Assembly (NCBI GenBank): GCA_003136315.1 | Contig: PLDW01000080.1 | Span: 1 to 33,762 of the forward strand | Reading direction: 5' to 3' | Length of the DNA stretch: 33,762 nt | DNA from: Gemmataceae bacterium | Lineage (GTDB): Bacteria; Planctomycetota; Planctomycetia; Gemmatales; Gemmataceae | Shown: positions 7,802 through 17,490 of the stretch, piece after piece | Numbering within the stretch: position 1 is the stretch's first letter | How the letters are laid out: the number at the start of each line of letters is the position of its first letter | Notes under the pieces: generated by a model | Seen by the model: the letters and a program-made list of their open reading frames with translations, nothing else | Databases searched by the model: none | What the model was told of the DNA's origin: nothing | Made by a program: the position numbers and the translations under genes

Positions 7802-9814
7802 TCACGCCGCCTTGAGCGCGAAGTCCGGGCGGTCGAGGCGGAAGTGGGGGCTGTAGTACGGGTCACCGGCCTTCAAGACGGCCGACCACTTCAGGTGGAA
7901 CAGGTCGTACTCGCGCTTGAATCGGGCCTGCTTCTCGGCGGTGTCCTCGTAGCCCCGGGTCTTCGATTCGAGGTGATACAACTCCGCGTCCGGGGTCCAC
8001 ACCACTCGATAGCCCGCTTTCAGTACTGACAGGCACAGGTCGACATCGTTGAACGCCAGCACGAACCCCTCATCGAATCCGCCCACCCGCTCGAACACGG
8101 CTCGCGGCATCAACAGACATGCTCCGGTCACCGCTGCCACGTTTTGGGTGATCCTCAACCGCTGCATGTAGCCTTGTGCGTGCCGCGGGTAGAACAGATG
8201 CGAATGCCCGGCCACCCCACCCATCCCGACCACGATCCCCGCATGTTGGATCGTATCGTCGGCGTAGTACAGCTTCGCCCCGACCGCTCCGACCCCGGGC
8301 TGGGCGGCCAGCTTCACCATCGTTTCAAGCCAGTCCGGGTTAATCGCTTCAGTGTCGTTGTTGAGGAACAGGAGGAAGTCGCCGCGGGCCTGGCTCGCTG
8401 CGAAATTGTTCACGGCTGCGTAGTTAAATGGCTTTGTCCACTCCACAATCCGGATGTGCGGCTGCTTCCGCAGTTCCGCGTAGTAGGCGTGAGTTTCGGG
8501 AAGCTGGCTCCCGTTCTCGACGATCACGACTTCAAAGTTGGCGTAACTGGATCGCGACAGCGACTCGATACACCGGGCGAGCATCGCTGGCTGATCCTTG
8601 TTCGGAATGATGACGCTCACCAGCGGTTGTGTCCGCAAGTGATACACGACCTGGTACGTTCCGAGAATCGGACCATCGTGGACCGACCCATCAATGCCGA
8701 CTCGCCCGAGGTGCTCCTCCACCGCTCGCTTCCCGGCCTCGTAGGCGTAGTTCTTGCTTCCCTTGTTGGCTGCGGTCGACTGGGCGTGCATCCGCCAGTG
8801 GTAGAGAACGTGGGGAATGTGGACAATCCGCCGGGCCTGTTCGGTCGCCCGTAGCACCAGATCGTAGTCCTGTGAGCCATCGAACCCGGGGCGGAACTCT
8901 CCCACCCTCCGGAAGAGGTCTCGTGTCAGAATCGTGAGGTGGCAGATGTAATTCCGACTCCGCAACGTCTCCGGCGACCACTCCGGCTTGAAGTTGGGTT
9001 CGACCCGGTCGCCGTGGGTGTCGATCTTGTCTTCATCCGAGTAGAGAAAATCCGCCTCTGGGGCCTCATTGATCGTCGACACGATAGTATGCAACGCGAA
9101 CGGGGCGAGGGTGTCGTCGTGATCCAGCAGAGCGAGGAAGTCCCCGGTCGCGAGGTCGGCGGCGGCAATCGAATTCCCCACAATCCCCGCGTTCGTCGGC
9201 AAGTACGCCACTTTCACCCGTGAATCGGCCGCGGCAGCACGCTCCAGGATCGGGCGAACATGCTCGGCCGGGCTGGCCCCGTCGGCGAGACATAACTCCC
9301 AGTTCGGGTACGTCTGGTTGCGCACCGACGCAATCATGGCCTCCAGGAACGCGGCGGGAGGATTGTAGACCGGCACCACGATGCTGATCTTTGGCGAGCG
9401 GGCGAACCGGTGGCTTCGCTGCCTCTGGAGCGCGGCCGTGTCTGGTTCGTGGCGGGCGATCCACCGTCGGTATTCGTCCGGGGGGGTACACTCGCTGAGG
9501 TAGCGCTCGTCCGGAGGGGGGCCATCCTTCGCTTTCCGGCGAGACCAGAGCTTTGCCGGCAGACGGGTGACCCGGCGGGTCACGGATTTCAGAACTGTCC
9601 GGCGGCGCGTGTGGAGCGGGAAGAGTCGGTCGAGCAGCTTGTTCGCGAAGGACGCAGCGCGGAAGGCTTTCGACCCCTTGATCGCAGCGAGTTCCGCTTG
9701 CTTCTGTTCGAGCAATTCGGTCCGCCTCATGATGGCGGCTTCGAGTTGCTCAATCCGGCGGCGAGCGACGGCAAGATCCCACCCGGGGTCGGCCGGGTGT
9801 GCGAGGTTGGCCAT
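7802..9814 (-). CDS. Tandem GT2-family glycosyltransferase with N-terminal coiled coil
   Basis: Predicted 670-aa protein with two family-2 (GT-A fold) glycosyltransferase domains in series. An N-terminal coiled coil (about 17-48, IEQLEAAIMRRTELLEQKQAEL) and a basic stretch come first. Domain one begins at about 141 (KISIVVPVYN) and has the metal-binding DHDD at 231-234. Domain two begins at about 397 (PLVSVIIPNKD) and has LNNDTE at about 485-490. Both have nucleotide-sugar and metal motifs, so both may be active. Such bidomain enzymes usually build O-antigen, capsule or rhamnan-like polysaccharide at the cytoplasmic face; the sugar is unknown. No other polysaccharide genes adjoin it, so it is an orphan here. 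ATG start at 9814. Confidence 0.92.
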   Translation of the reverse strand: MANLAHPADPGWDLAVARRRIEQLEAAIMRRTELLEQKQAELAAIKGSKAFRAASFANKLLDRLFPLHTRRRTVLKSVTRRVTRLPAKLWSRRKAKDGPPPDERYLSECTPPDEYRRWIARHEPDTAALQRQRSHRFARSPKISIVVPVYNPPAAFLEAMIASVRNQTYPNWELCLADGASPAEHVRPILERAAAADSRVKVAYLPTNAGIVGNSIAAADLATGDFLALLDHDDTLAPFALHTIVSTINEAPEADFLYSDEDKIDTHGDRVEPNFKPEWSPETLRSRNYICHLTILTRDLFRRVGEFRPGFDGSQDYDLVLRATEQARRIVHIPHVLYHWRMHAQSTAANKGSKNYAYEAGKRAVEEHLGRVGIDGSVHDGPILGTYQVVYHLRTQPLVSVIIPNKDQPAMLARCIESLSRSSYANFEVVIVENGSQLPETHAYYAELRKQPHIRIVEWTKPFNYAAVNNFAASQARGDFLLFLNNDTEAINPDWLETMVKLAAQPGVGAVGAKLYYADDTIQHAGIVVGMGGVAGHSHLFYPRHAQGYMQRLRITQNVAAVTGACLLMPRAVFERVGGFDEGFVLAFNDVDLCLSVLKAGYRVVWTPDAELYHLESKTRGYEDTAEKQARFKREYDLFHLKWSAVLKAGDPYYSPHFRLDRPDFALKAA

Positions 9815-9918
9815 GTTCGGCTCCGTCCGTGGGGCGGTCAGCGCAACCCACCGTGCGGAAACGATACCGATCGCGCGCCCGTGGCCGCAACCCCGGTTTC
9901 ACAGCCTTGATTCAGGAG

Positions 9919-10053
9919 TTCCAGGGCTTCCGCCCTGGGCTCAGAACGAACGCCCCATCCGGGGCTTAGAACGAGCGGTCTACGGCCACAGAGATCAGGG
10001 TTTTGAGCCGCAAAGCGGCGGCCGTTCTTGGCCCAGGGCGGAAGCCCTGGGAA
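9919..10053. repeat. Long palindromic intergenic element, copy 1
   Basis: About 135 bp, bounded by near-perfect inverted arms. The left arm contains CAGGGCTTCCGCCCTGGG and the right arm its complement. Each arm is itself a small hairpin, and the interior has GCCCC..GGGGC and GCCGC..GCGGC hairpins. The same element occurs at 24990-25121 in the same orientation. It sits between the Rieske and glycosyltransferase genes. Confidence 0.8.
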
Positions 10054-10062
10054 CCCTCTGGT

Positions 10063-11088
10063 TCAATCTCCATCCCGAACGGCTAACGCCCTGCGGGCAG
10101 AGTCCCCACTACCAAAGTACAGTCGTTGGATCCGGTCGCGGGTTGGGCCGAGTGGTTTGTCGAACCGGCTCAGTTTCATTCCGTGCAAATCCTCGGTCTT
10201 GTTCCCGAGATGGTCGAGCATCCACACGTCCCGGCGAACCTCTGCCTCGATGACGCGGCGAAGGAACGGTCGGGCAAGCCGCAGGGCTCCGTTCGGACCA
10301 GGCCAGGCGCTCTTCCCATACACGAGCAGAGTCAGGATGGTCGAATCCGCATTGGCAGGGGCGAAGAGGTTCACGATCTTCATCCGGAACCATGCCGGGC
10401 GGCCCGTTCGGGGATCGATCCAGTCGTGCTCATGCACATTGTGGACCGGGGAGAAGCGGGTCACCCAGTTGTCGTGGAACACCGCATCCCGGCGGGCTCC
10501 CATGAGCTGTCGAACCCACCACGGGAGGGGCTTAGGTGGGCCGGACGAGGCCACCCGGACCTCGTTGTCGGTCGATTCCACCTGCATCACGACCTCCGAC
10601 AGTCGGTCGAGGTCGTATCCGAACACCATATGCGTTGCCCCTGTGTGCTCCATCTCGCAAAAATTGTCGATGGTGAGTGTCAGAGGAGCCTGAACAAGGT
10701 GGCGATGTTCGCAGATCCGGAAAAACCCGTCGATTGGGAACGTCGGGAATGGAACCTCACGGCCGGACCCTTTGAGCCAGATTGTCCCGTGTTCCTCGCG
10801 CGTATCGTAGGTGTCGATCTGACAGCGGAGCTTGGGGGTGCCGGGGCTCTCCCCTTCTCCCCCAGCGGTGAACGACCAGCCGTGGTAGGGGCAGACCAGG
10901 CGGTCGTGCTCGACCCGGCCGAGACTGAGACTCATCCGCCGGTGGGGGCAGATGTCGGACACCGCTGCGACCTTGCCAGCACGATCGCGAAACAGGGCGA
11001 TCGGTCGGCCGTCGAGATGGACACGGACAGGTTTCCGGCCTAACTCCCGGGCGAGAAGGACGGGGTTCCAGTGATCGAGTGCAGCCAT
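10063..11088 (-). CDS. Rieske non-heme iron oxygenase, alpha-subunit-like
   Basis: Predicted 341-aa aromatic-ring-hydroxylating-type oxygenase. The N-terminal Rieske domain carries the [2Fe-2S] ligands C47-x-H49 and C66-xx-H69 in CPHRRMSL and CPYHGW. The catalytic domain contains DNFCEMEHTGATH (about 141-153), giving the paired His ligands H148 and H153 of the mononuclear iron; a C-terminal Asp in VRRDVWMLD may be the third. The family hydroxylates or demethylates aromatic, steroid or alkylamine substrates using electrons from a reductase, but no ferredoxin or reductase gene lies in the window, so the partner must be elsewhere. The substrate is unknown. ATG at 11088; the upstream ribosome site is weak. 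Confidence 0.9.
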   Translation of the reverse strand: MAALDHWNPVLLARELGRKPVRVHLDGRPIALFRDRAGKVAAVSDICPHRRMSLSLGRVEHDRLVCPYHGWSFTAGGEGESPGTPKLRCQIDTYDTREEHGTIWLKGSGREVPFPTFPIDGFFRICEHRHLVQAPLTLTIDNFCEMEHTGATHMVFGYDLDRLSEVVMQVESTDNEVRVASSGPPKPLPWWVRQLMGARRDAVFHDNWVTRFSPVHNVHEHDWIDPRTGRPAWFRMKIVNLFAPANADSTILTLLVYGKSAWPGPNGALRLARPFLRRVIEAEVRRDVWMLDHLGNKTEDLHGMKLSRFDKPLGPTRDRIQRLYFGSGDSARRALAVRDGD

Positions 11089-11381
11089 GTCATCAACCCA
11101 AAAAGCCCATTAAAAAAATCCTTCCTGAGAGTCTATCGGATGGGGGACGTGGGCAATATCGGGAAAATGACACATCGGCGAATCCAGAGGGTGGCGCACC
11201 CGAACAATCGTCGCAACCCCCGTCGAAATCATGGGCTGCGACGATCGGGGGTTGGTTGTCGAGTCTCCCACACGAACACGGTCGAGCGGTCTCATTTCCG
11301 GAACAGACACCTGGTCCTTTTCTCGCTGTTGCAATCTCTTGCACCTGGCTACCATATGGGAGGCTCCAGGGAGCGGTTGTC

Positions 11382-11972
11382 ATGGCGGAACCAGCACTCG
11401 AACCGATCGGTTGGGAGCGGGCGCTCATGGCTGCGGAAAAGGTCAAGGAACGGCTTCGCAGAGCGACTCGCGCGCTCGATGCGGCCGGTGTGCCTTACGC
11501 TGTCGCCGGTGGCAACGCTGTGGCCGAATGGGTCGGGCGGGTTGATGAAGATGCCGTCCGCAATACGCGCGATGTCGACATCCTGGTTCAGCGCGCTGAC
11601 CTTTCGGTGGTTCGGGCCGCGCTCGAAGCGGTTGGCTTTATTTATCAGCAAGTCCTCGACATCGATCTGTTCATTGATGGACCGCAAGGCAAACCCAGCG
11701 GCGGGATCCACCTTCTGTTCGCCGGGGAAAAAGTCCGGCGAGACGACGACCATATCTTGCCGACTTTGAATGAATCAGAACGCGCAAGCGAATTCCAGGT
11801 CGCCAACCTGGAGGCCGTGGTGAGGATGAAGTTGACCGCCTACAGACGAAAGGACCAGGTTCACCTGCTGGACATGATCAGCGTTGGTCTTCTGGACGCC
11901 ACCTGGCCAGCCCGCTTCCCGCCCGCACTCGGTACACGATTGCAACAATTGCTCGACGACCCCAATGGGTGA
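11382..11972 (+). CDS. Nucleotidyltransferase-fold protein, function unknown
   Basis: 196-aa soluble protein. AVAGGNAVAEWVG at about 41-52 followed by TRDVDILV at 62-69 forms the G-G...D-x-D pattern of the DNA polymerase beta-like nucleotidyltransferase fold seen in MNT/AbiEii-type and nucleotidyltransferase-like proteins. A further acidic patch, DIDLFID, follows. The start at 11382 is preferred because AGGGAG lies 8 nt upstream; the same frame stays open to 11079, but that extension is low-complexity and unsupported. No HEPN or abortive-infection partner gene adjoins it, so a toxin/antitoxin role is not supported by context. It is transcribed divergently from the Rieske oxygenase gene, and the 293-bp spacer between them holds nothing I can identify. 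Confidence 0.75.
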   Translation: MAEPALEPIGWERALMAAEKVKERLRRATRALDAAGVPYAVAGGNAVAEWVGRVDEDAVRNTRDVDILVQRADLSVVRAALEAVGFIYQQVLDIDLFIDGPQGKPSGGIHLLFAGEKVRRDDDHILPTLNESERASEFQVANLEAVVRMKLTAYRRKDQVHLLDMISVGLLDATWPARFPPALGTRLQQLLDDPNG

Positions 11973-12164
11973 GAGGGTGACTTCTTCACCCGCGGCACCG
12001 GTGCGGCCTCCAGCACCTTCCCCCGCTCGGCGGGTTACTTCTCCGGCCCCACCGTCGCGCCCCAAACCCGCGATTGATGCCTTCTCAAGCGTCGAAACCA
12101 GCGAGGGAGAATCAGTGCGTGGGTCTGATCGGTCCCTTGATCGGAGTGTGCTGGCCGGGTGACC

Positions 12165-12578
12165 TCAACTTGCGTCTGCCGGTGCCAGGGTGCTCGCTGG
12201 GGTCCGGAAGATTCGCGGAGCGATCGGGTTCGTCAGTTTGGCATTCGGCAGCTTGATGTAGCGGAGTTGGCGGACCCGCACGACCCCGCAGTACACCTGC
12301 TTGGGAGCTGGGATCAGTTCCCCGTCGCGGAACGTCGGAGGCTCATCCTTGACCACGAGGGCCAGGTTTCTCGGGAGGACAGCCAGTGCCTCGCGTCGCG
12401 CCAGGTTCCGAACCTGAAGCTTCTGCCAGGATGTACTGCGGAACACGGCTTCCAGATTTTGAATTTGCCCCTCGTCATCGAACTGGAGCGTCGGTAAGTC
12501 GCGGGTTTCCGCAGCTGTTAACGTAAGGTTCAGAGCGGGAAGAGTGGCCAGGGATTTGATTGCCGTTCGGCGATTCAT
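12165..12578 (-). CDS. Short exported protein with Tat-like signal, unknown function
   Basis: 137-aa predicted exported protein. The N-terminus MNRRTAIKSLATLPALNLTLTA looks like a twin-arginine-type signal peptide, with paired Arg then a hydrophobic stretch. The mature part has no motif I recognise; it contains one Cys (VYCGVV) and a run of basic and hydrophobic residues. The start ATG at 12578 has a GAGGA about 8 nt upstream. It begins 89 bp downstream of the giant pseudopilin-like gene on the same strand, so co-transcription is possible. Confidence 0.6.
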   Translation of the reverse strand: MNRRTAIKSLATLPALNLTLTAAETRDLPTLQFDDEGQIQNLEAVFRSTSWQKLQVRNLARREALAVLPRNLALVVKDEPPTFRDGELIPAPKQVYCGVVRVRQLRYIKLPNAKLTNPIAPRIFRTPASTLAPADAS

Positions 12579-12667
12579 GGATGCATCCTCGGGAGGAATC
12601 GAGTTTTTGAGAAAATCAGTCGAGATTCATTTCGTCAATTCGAACGAATCGAGATCGCAGGCATCGC

Positions 12668-15600
12668 TCAGCGGGACACACGCCGGAAGAACGGCACAAC
12701 CGGCCGGTAGCGACGGGCCAGCTGATCAAATTTGGGTTGGGGACCGGGGTTCCCGAATACGGCATTGCCCACCGCTTCGCCCCCCCGGTGAACCCCCAAC
12801 CCGCCCGCCCCCACCCGCACCGGGAGTGTGACGACACCGTTCACCGGGTCGAACTGCCAGTTCGTCACCGGGGTGGTGGGGTCGAAGTAGGCTTCGACGA
12901 GGTCTTGTTTGCCACCGACGCCCAGGAAGAAGGGTGTTCCCTTCGAGGTCTGACTGTCCGGGTCGTAGGTCGCTTCCAGAACCCACGGGAAGCCATTATA
13001 AAACCCGGTTAGTTTGACTCTCTGCGTGCCGCCGGAAGCATCACCCGTATACGCCGGGGGGGTGTCGGCTGCGACCACCACCTGAATCGGGACCACAGCC
13101 CCAGCGGCGGCGGGGCCGATACTCTGTTGCAACTCCCCCAGCCACGGAGTTTCGTCCCCCGGGCTGGCGAATTGCGCGACCAGATTCGTCCGGTCAACCA
13201 CCGCCACGAACTGGGTTCGCAGGTCGCCGGGAAGAATGTCCGACACTTCGGCCCCCAGAACGATCGGGTTGTTCGGGTCGGCCGGATCACCGCCTCGCAC
13301 CTCGAAATAGCCGACTGTCATTACCACCAGATAGGTGTCGGTGACAGTGGTGACGTTGTTGAACGCCTTCCGGAGGGGTTCCCAGGCCAGATACGGGTGG
13401 AGGGGAGTCGATGGTGACGATTCGGGCCGCTGGAACAACGGCAAACCGTCCGAGGGACGCGAACGCAAGATTGTGTCATCAAGCCCGGTCGACACCCGGT
13501 TTCCGCCGCCCGGCTGGAAGACGGGGCTGCCCAAACTCTTGAGGGGTCGGTCCCCCCCGGTGCCGACCTCATCGTAGGTTGCCCCGACCTGACCAGGGAA
13601 TCCGGGGGTCCGTGTGGCGGTCAACCCCTGCCAGATCACGTCCACATCCGCCGAGGAGAACCTGTTCGCCGGTTGCGGATCGAGGACGGCGTTGAACACC
13701 CGTTGATCCCAGACCATGTTCAGGTTCACCTTCCCGGGAACTCGGCCACCCTCCGGCACCCCATGCAACCAGGGCTTCACCGCAAGTAATTCGAGTGTCC
13801 GGTGGAATGATGAGCCGGCGGCGAACATCGCCCCTGCGGGGTCGTTTCCAGTCGCGAGGTGCTGGAGATCGTGCCGGTGAAACAGCGGCGGACCGTCCGC
13901 CTGGGGGACCGCGAACTGGTGCGTCAACTCGTGAGGCTTGACGGCGGCCACGTGGAACAATTCGCAGGCGTTGACGACACGTCGGTCCAGATGTACGAGC
14001 CACTCGAACGGGGCCAGGAGAGTGTCTGGGCCTGGGGCGACCGGAACGACAGGTGGGTTCGCTGTGATGCTATTGTGGCGGAAAAAGCTCGCCTGGATGC
14101 CTGACGGTTGTCCCATCGAGTCGAGGTTCTGCTGTTTCAGAACGAGCGTTCGGGGGTAGGTGAGAGTCGGGTCTCCGGCCGCAGCTAGTGGTTGGATGCG
14201 GCCAATCGAGGAGCGGCTGGTGGCTGGCGGTGGTGGGCTCCGGGGGCCATCTGCCGCCACCCGGATCGCATCCTGGATGCGCACCCCGGTCATGTAGTCG
14301 ACGGTGATGTAGGGGTTCGTCGCACCCGGCGGCGCATACGGACACGCCAGGCGTTGAAGCACCAGCGCATGATCGGTGGCGTTGAGTGGGGTCAGTACGT
14401 CCGGGACGATATCAGCCTGGTTGACGCCAGCGCTTGGCCAGGTGTAGTAAAGCTGATTCGTCCCGGCAGTTAGATCGGCTGGTTTTTGAAGGATCAGGCG
14501 GAACCGCGGATCGGTCTTCGGGTCGGGCACGAAGGCGACCGAATCGGCCGTCGCAGGGTTGAGGGTCGGGCCGATCACCGCAAAACCGTGGCGGCTGGGG
14601 AAGCGGGCCGTGTACCGGCCGGAGTTCGGCTCGACCCGGTCGGCGAGCCACGGCCCGTGGAGAGGGTCAAGAACCCCGACACCCAGGAAATCGCACAGCA
14701 GCTTCGGCGAGATCGAAGAGACAAGGCCAGTGACATTCGCTTGGCGGTGGGCACTGAGATCCCTACGAACATCGGTCCCGTTGGTGTACACGGCAACTCG
14801 GTAGGCCGAGAACCCCTGGGCGCGATACCGCAGTGGCACCGACCCGGGAGCGTTACTGTCGTAATACAGTGGGTTGCTGGAATCGGTCTCCGCGCCACCT
14901 GGGTTCAGCAGTTCGACAAAAAATCGGACCTGGAAATCATGGGTCGCCTGCTGGGCTGTGCGATCCGCCGGATCATTCGCCACCTCGGCGTATCCCTCGT
15001 TGAGGATCAGTCGCGGTTTCTCGACCCCGAACACGACCCGGTTTGGTAGTTCAGCCGGGTCGAAGTTGGCCGCCGCGAGGGGATCCTTCGTGTTGATCGG
15101 GTTCCACACGAACGGGGTACTGATGTCGTCGTCATCGATCGCATCAACCATGTTGACGGCAACCTGCGCCAGCCACCGCCGCGTCTCCGTGTCAGTCGAA
15201 GCACCGGTGGCGATGACGAGGGCGGCCAGGATGTCGGCCGCAAGTGCCTGCCGGTCGCGCCATGCTGCGTGAAAGTTCTTGAGGTTCGTTGGCCCGAGCG
15301 GCTTCAACCGATCGGTCCGGTAGTCCGTCAGCGGACGGTTCAGGTCCACCGAAGCAACCGCGGCAAATCGGTTCCGCACACCCGCCGAAGGAGTCCCCAC
15401 ATCCGACCCCTTTGCGGCACCCGTCGCGACCGCAGCCAGGTCGAGGATCGGTGCGGACGGGCTCAAGGTCGGGACGGTCTCCGAGCCAGTCAACTCATAC
15501 GCACTCGCATCGCCGAAGAAGTTCGGAGCCAGCCCTGGCCGCCGGAGAGAGTTACTCACCGGGGTGACCAGCATCCGCACGGCGTTCGCTGGCGTCTTCG

Positions 15601-17203
15601 GTCCACTCCCGTTGAACAGGCTGGCGAAGACCGTACCGGGCCGCCCCAGATAGGTCTGATAGGTAAACTCCTCAGGTGCGCCGGAGTACTTCGGCCCAAA
15701 CCAGCCGAGATCGGAAATCGGGAAGAGCCGGGCCGTCGGCGACTGGACGCCAAACTGGAGGCGGTCCCACTGATAAGGGACAAAGAAGCCGGGATGATAC
15801 GCGGCCTCCCCGGTCGCAGTCGGACGGGTGCGATTGGCTGGAAGGAAGTCACTGTTATCGAACTGACCGGCTGGCCACATGGGGGTAGAGCCGAACTGCG
15901 CTCCGGTTCCCGCGCCGGGCAGCCTCACGGGTAGCCCCTGGCCGGCCCCATCCCAGTCGACACGAGCCGATTCTGGAGGTAGCGTCTGCCGACCCGGGAA
16001 CTGAGGGGCAGCAGGGTCGGGGTGGAAGACGCGAGCAATCGTGGTCGCCCCGCGCGGAGAGGGTGTCGTCAAACCCCGATAGCGAGTCCGGACGAGTGCC
16101 GCCGCGGCGGGGCTCGGATCGCCAGAGTGGGTCCGGGGGAAAACTGGTACGAGGCTCACTTCATAGGGACCGAATCCCATGTTCGATGCGTGAGAGCCAC
16201 TGTTGCGCAGGTTTCCCGCCACATTGAGGTTCACCCGGCCATCCAGCGGCAGGACCAGGGGGGCAATGAGTGGAGTGATCCGCCGCCCCCGCCACGTAAC
16301 CACGCCCAGGTTTGCGTCAAGCCAGACGCTGTCGTTCCGCTGGACCCCGACTCCACCCCAAAGGTTTTGCACATCGCCGGTGAACGACCCGTCCGCATTC
16401 GGAGGCGGATAGGGGAATTGAGAGACATCACCAGGAAAGAGGACATGGTCAGCCGGTCGCGGGCGGAGGATCTTGAACCGCCCGCGGGAATTGGTCCAGT
16501 TCGGATTGGGGCGGAGCACACCAGGGATCGGCGGGTCGAGACGGCCGAACAGTGTTGGCCGGTGGAAGGACGGCACAACCACCTGCCCGGTGGATGGGTC
16601 GGCGACCCCGACAGCCAGATTATTCCGGTCCGGGTAGGTGTAAGAAGCGTTCTTCCCGACGTAAATCCCCGGGACGGAGACGAACGGGGCAGTCGGTCCC
16701 GTCCGGATCGGGATGCCCCCGGTCGATCGTTCCGGGTCGACGAGCGCAGCGTTCGCCGGCACCAGAGGGTCGGGGCGATAGGTGAAGTTGATCACCTCGG
16801 CCCGGTCGAGAATGCCCACACCTGGCAGGGAAAGTGGTTCGTGGAACAACCCGACCCCGTTGTAGGGGGTCGTGTTGTTCCCGCCCGGATTCGCGCCATA
16901 GATCAGCCGTGCCAGGTCGTGTCCGCGGAGGGCGGTGGTGGTGTCGCGTCCGGTGTCACCGACCGGATAGACCAGTTGACCGAGGAACCCAGTAGCGGCA
17001 ACTGTGGGATCGGGTCGGAGATCTCCAAGGTCGGACTGACCCTCACGATAGATCCGCGCCGAGGTGGCCGCGTCCCCGGAAACATACACGAATGTCAATC
17101 CCACTACCGCGAAGAGAGCAAGCAGGACGAGAACCACAAGCAGGATGGCTCCACTGCGGTTCGGAGTGAACGAGGACCGGAGATATCGTGGATGGCGGGG
17201 CAC
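12668..17203 (-). CDS. Giant GspK/Verru_Chthon-type pseudopilin-like protein
   Basis: 1511-aa protein beginning with a short basic leader and a hydrophobic helix (RSGAILLVVLVLLALFAVVGL, about 17-37), as in PilX/GspK minor pseudopilins. After the Gly, residue 5 is Val rather than Glu, as is usual for GspK. Around residues 675-700 the segment LAQVAVNMVDAIDDDDIST resembles the 'A-x-x-AVNxVDxxDxDxxxT' region of GspK-like and Verru_Chthon cassette A proteins. The rest is Pro/Gly/Asn-rich and largely unfamiliar, and it is several times longer than ordinary GspK (about 300 aa). A periplasm-facing role at the tip of a type II secretion or type IV pilus-like filament is inferred. The start is a GTG at 17203 with GGAGG four bases upstream. 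No other pilus or secretion gene adjoins it. Confidence 0.8.
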   Translation of the reverse strand: MPRHPRYLRSSFTPNRSGAILLVVLVLLALFAVVGLTFVYVSGDAATSARIYREGQSDLGDLRPDPTVAATGFLGQLVYPVGDTGRDTTTALRGHDLARLIYGANPGGNNTTPYNGVGLFHEPLSLPGVGILDRAEVINFTYRPDPLVPANAALVDPERSTGGIPIRTGPTAPFVSVPGIYVGKNASYTYPDRNNLAVGVADPSTGQVVVPSFHRPTLFGRLDPPIPGVLRPNPNWTNSRGRFKILRPRPADHVLFPGDVSQFPYPPPNADGSFTGDVQNLWGGVGVQRNDSVWLDANLGVVTWRGRRITPLIAPLVLPLDGRVNLNVAGNLRNSGSHASNMGFGPYEVSLVPVFPRTHSGDPSPAAAALVRTRYRGLTTPSPRGATTIARVFHPDPAAPQFPGRQTLPPESARVDWDGAGQGLPVRLPGAGTGAQFGSTPMWPAGQFDNSDFLPANRTRPTATGEAAYHPGFFVPYQWDRLQFGVQSPTARLFPISDLGWFGPKYSGAPEEFTYQTYLGRPGTVFASLFNGSGPKTPANAVRMLVTPVSNSLRRPGLAPNFFGDASAYELTGSETVPTLSPSAPILDLAAVATGAAKGSDVGTPSAGVRNRFAAVASVDLNRPLTDYRTDRLKPLGPTNLKNFHAAWRDRQALAADILAALVIATGASTDTETRRWLAQVAVNMVDAIDDDDISTPFVWNPINTKDPLAAANFDPAELPNRVVFGVEKPRLILNEGYAEVANDPADRTAQQATHDFQVRFFVELLNPGGAETDSSNPLYYDSNAPGSVPLRYRAQGFSAYRVAVYTNGTDVRRDLSAHRQANVTGLVSSISPKLLCDFLGVGVLDPLHGPWLADRVEPNSGRYTARFPSRHGFAVIGPTLNPATADSVAFVPDPKTDPRFRLILQKPADLTAGTNQLYYTWPSAGVNQADIVPDVLTPLNATDHALVLQRLACPYAPPGATNPYITVDYMTGVRIQDAIRVAADGPRSPPPPATSRSSIGRIQPLAAAGDPTLTYPRTLVLKQQNLDSMGQPSGIQASFFRHNSITANPPVVPVAPGPDTLLAPFEWLVHLDRRVVNACELFHVAAVKPHELTHQFAVPQADGPPLFHRHDLQHLATGNDPAGAMFAAGSSFHRTLELLAVKPWLHGVPEGGRVPGKVNLNMVWDQRVFNAVLDPQPANRFSSADVDVIWQGLTATRTPGFPGQVGATYDEVGTGGDRPLKSLGSPVFQPGGGNRVSTGLDDTILRSRPSDGLPLFQRPESSPSTPLHPYLAWEPLRKAFNNVTTVTDTYLVVMTVGYFEVRGGDPADPNNPIVLGAEVSDILPGDLRTQFVAVVDRTNLVAQFASPGDETPWLGELQQSIGPAAAGAVVPIQVVVAADTPPAYTGDASGGTQRVKLTGFYNGFPWVLEATYDPDSQTSKGTPFFLGVGGKQDLVEAYFDPTTPVTNWQFDPVNGVVTLPVRVGAGGLGVHRGGEAVGNAVFGNPGPQPKFDQLARRYRPVVPFFRRVSR

Positions 17204-17279
17204 AGCGCCTCCGTAGTCGCTTCATGGCAACTCAGGCGAGATCTCAGACATCGTTGGGGCAGGGGCAAGTCTCAATGCT

Positions 17280-17309
17280 AGGATAATTGACCATTAAAGT
17301 CATCGCCAA
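17280..17309 (-). promoter_or_regulatory. Candidate promoter of the giant pseudopilin-like gene
   Basis: On the minus strand, TTGGCG (17309-17304) and TATCCT (17285-17280) are separated by 18 bp, close to a housekeeping-sigma promoter. It would give a leader of about 70 nt before the GTG at 17203. A computational match only. Confidence 0.3.
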
Positions 17310-17490
17310 CCCCAAATCGTCGGATTGGGATGGACTCTATGGGAAGACTGTAGCGATTTTCCTGACGGTGCCGTGAGGAACCAGCGGTTCGCTTGATCTC
17401 CAGAAGAGACAAGTGCTTCGGTGGCCTGCTGCCGACAAGGCGGATGGGAATTTAGGCAGGAGGGGGGAGAAAATCGACCAGCGGGCTCGG

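Noticed and set aside
11079-11381. N-terminal extension of the nucleotidyltransferase-like gene
   Set aside because: Low-complexity sequence without a ribosome site; the ATG at 11382 has AGGGAG at correct spacing.
16022-17281. 419-residue plus-strand open frame opposite the giant pseudopilin gene
   Set aside because: Arg/Gly/Asp-rich shadow of the GC-rich minus-strand gene, which has a ribosome site and coherent domains.
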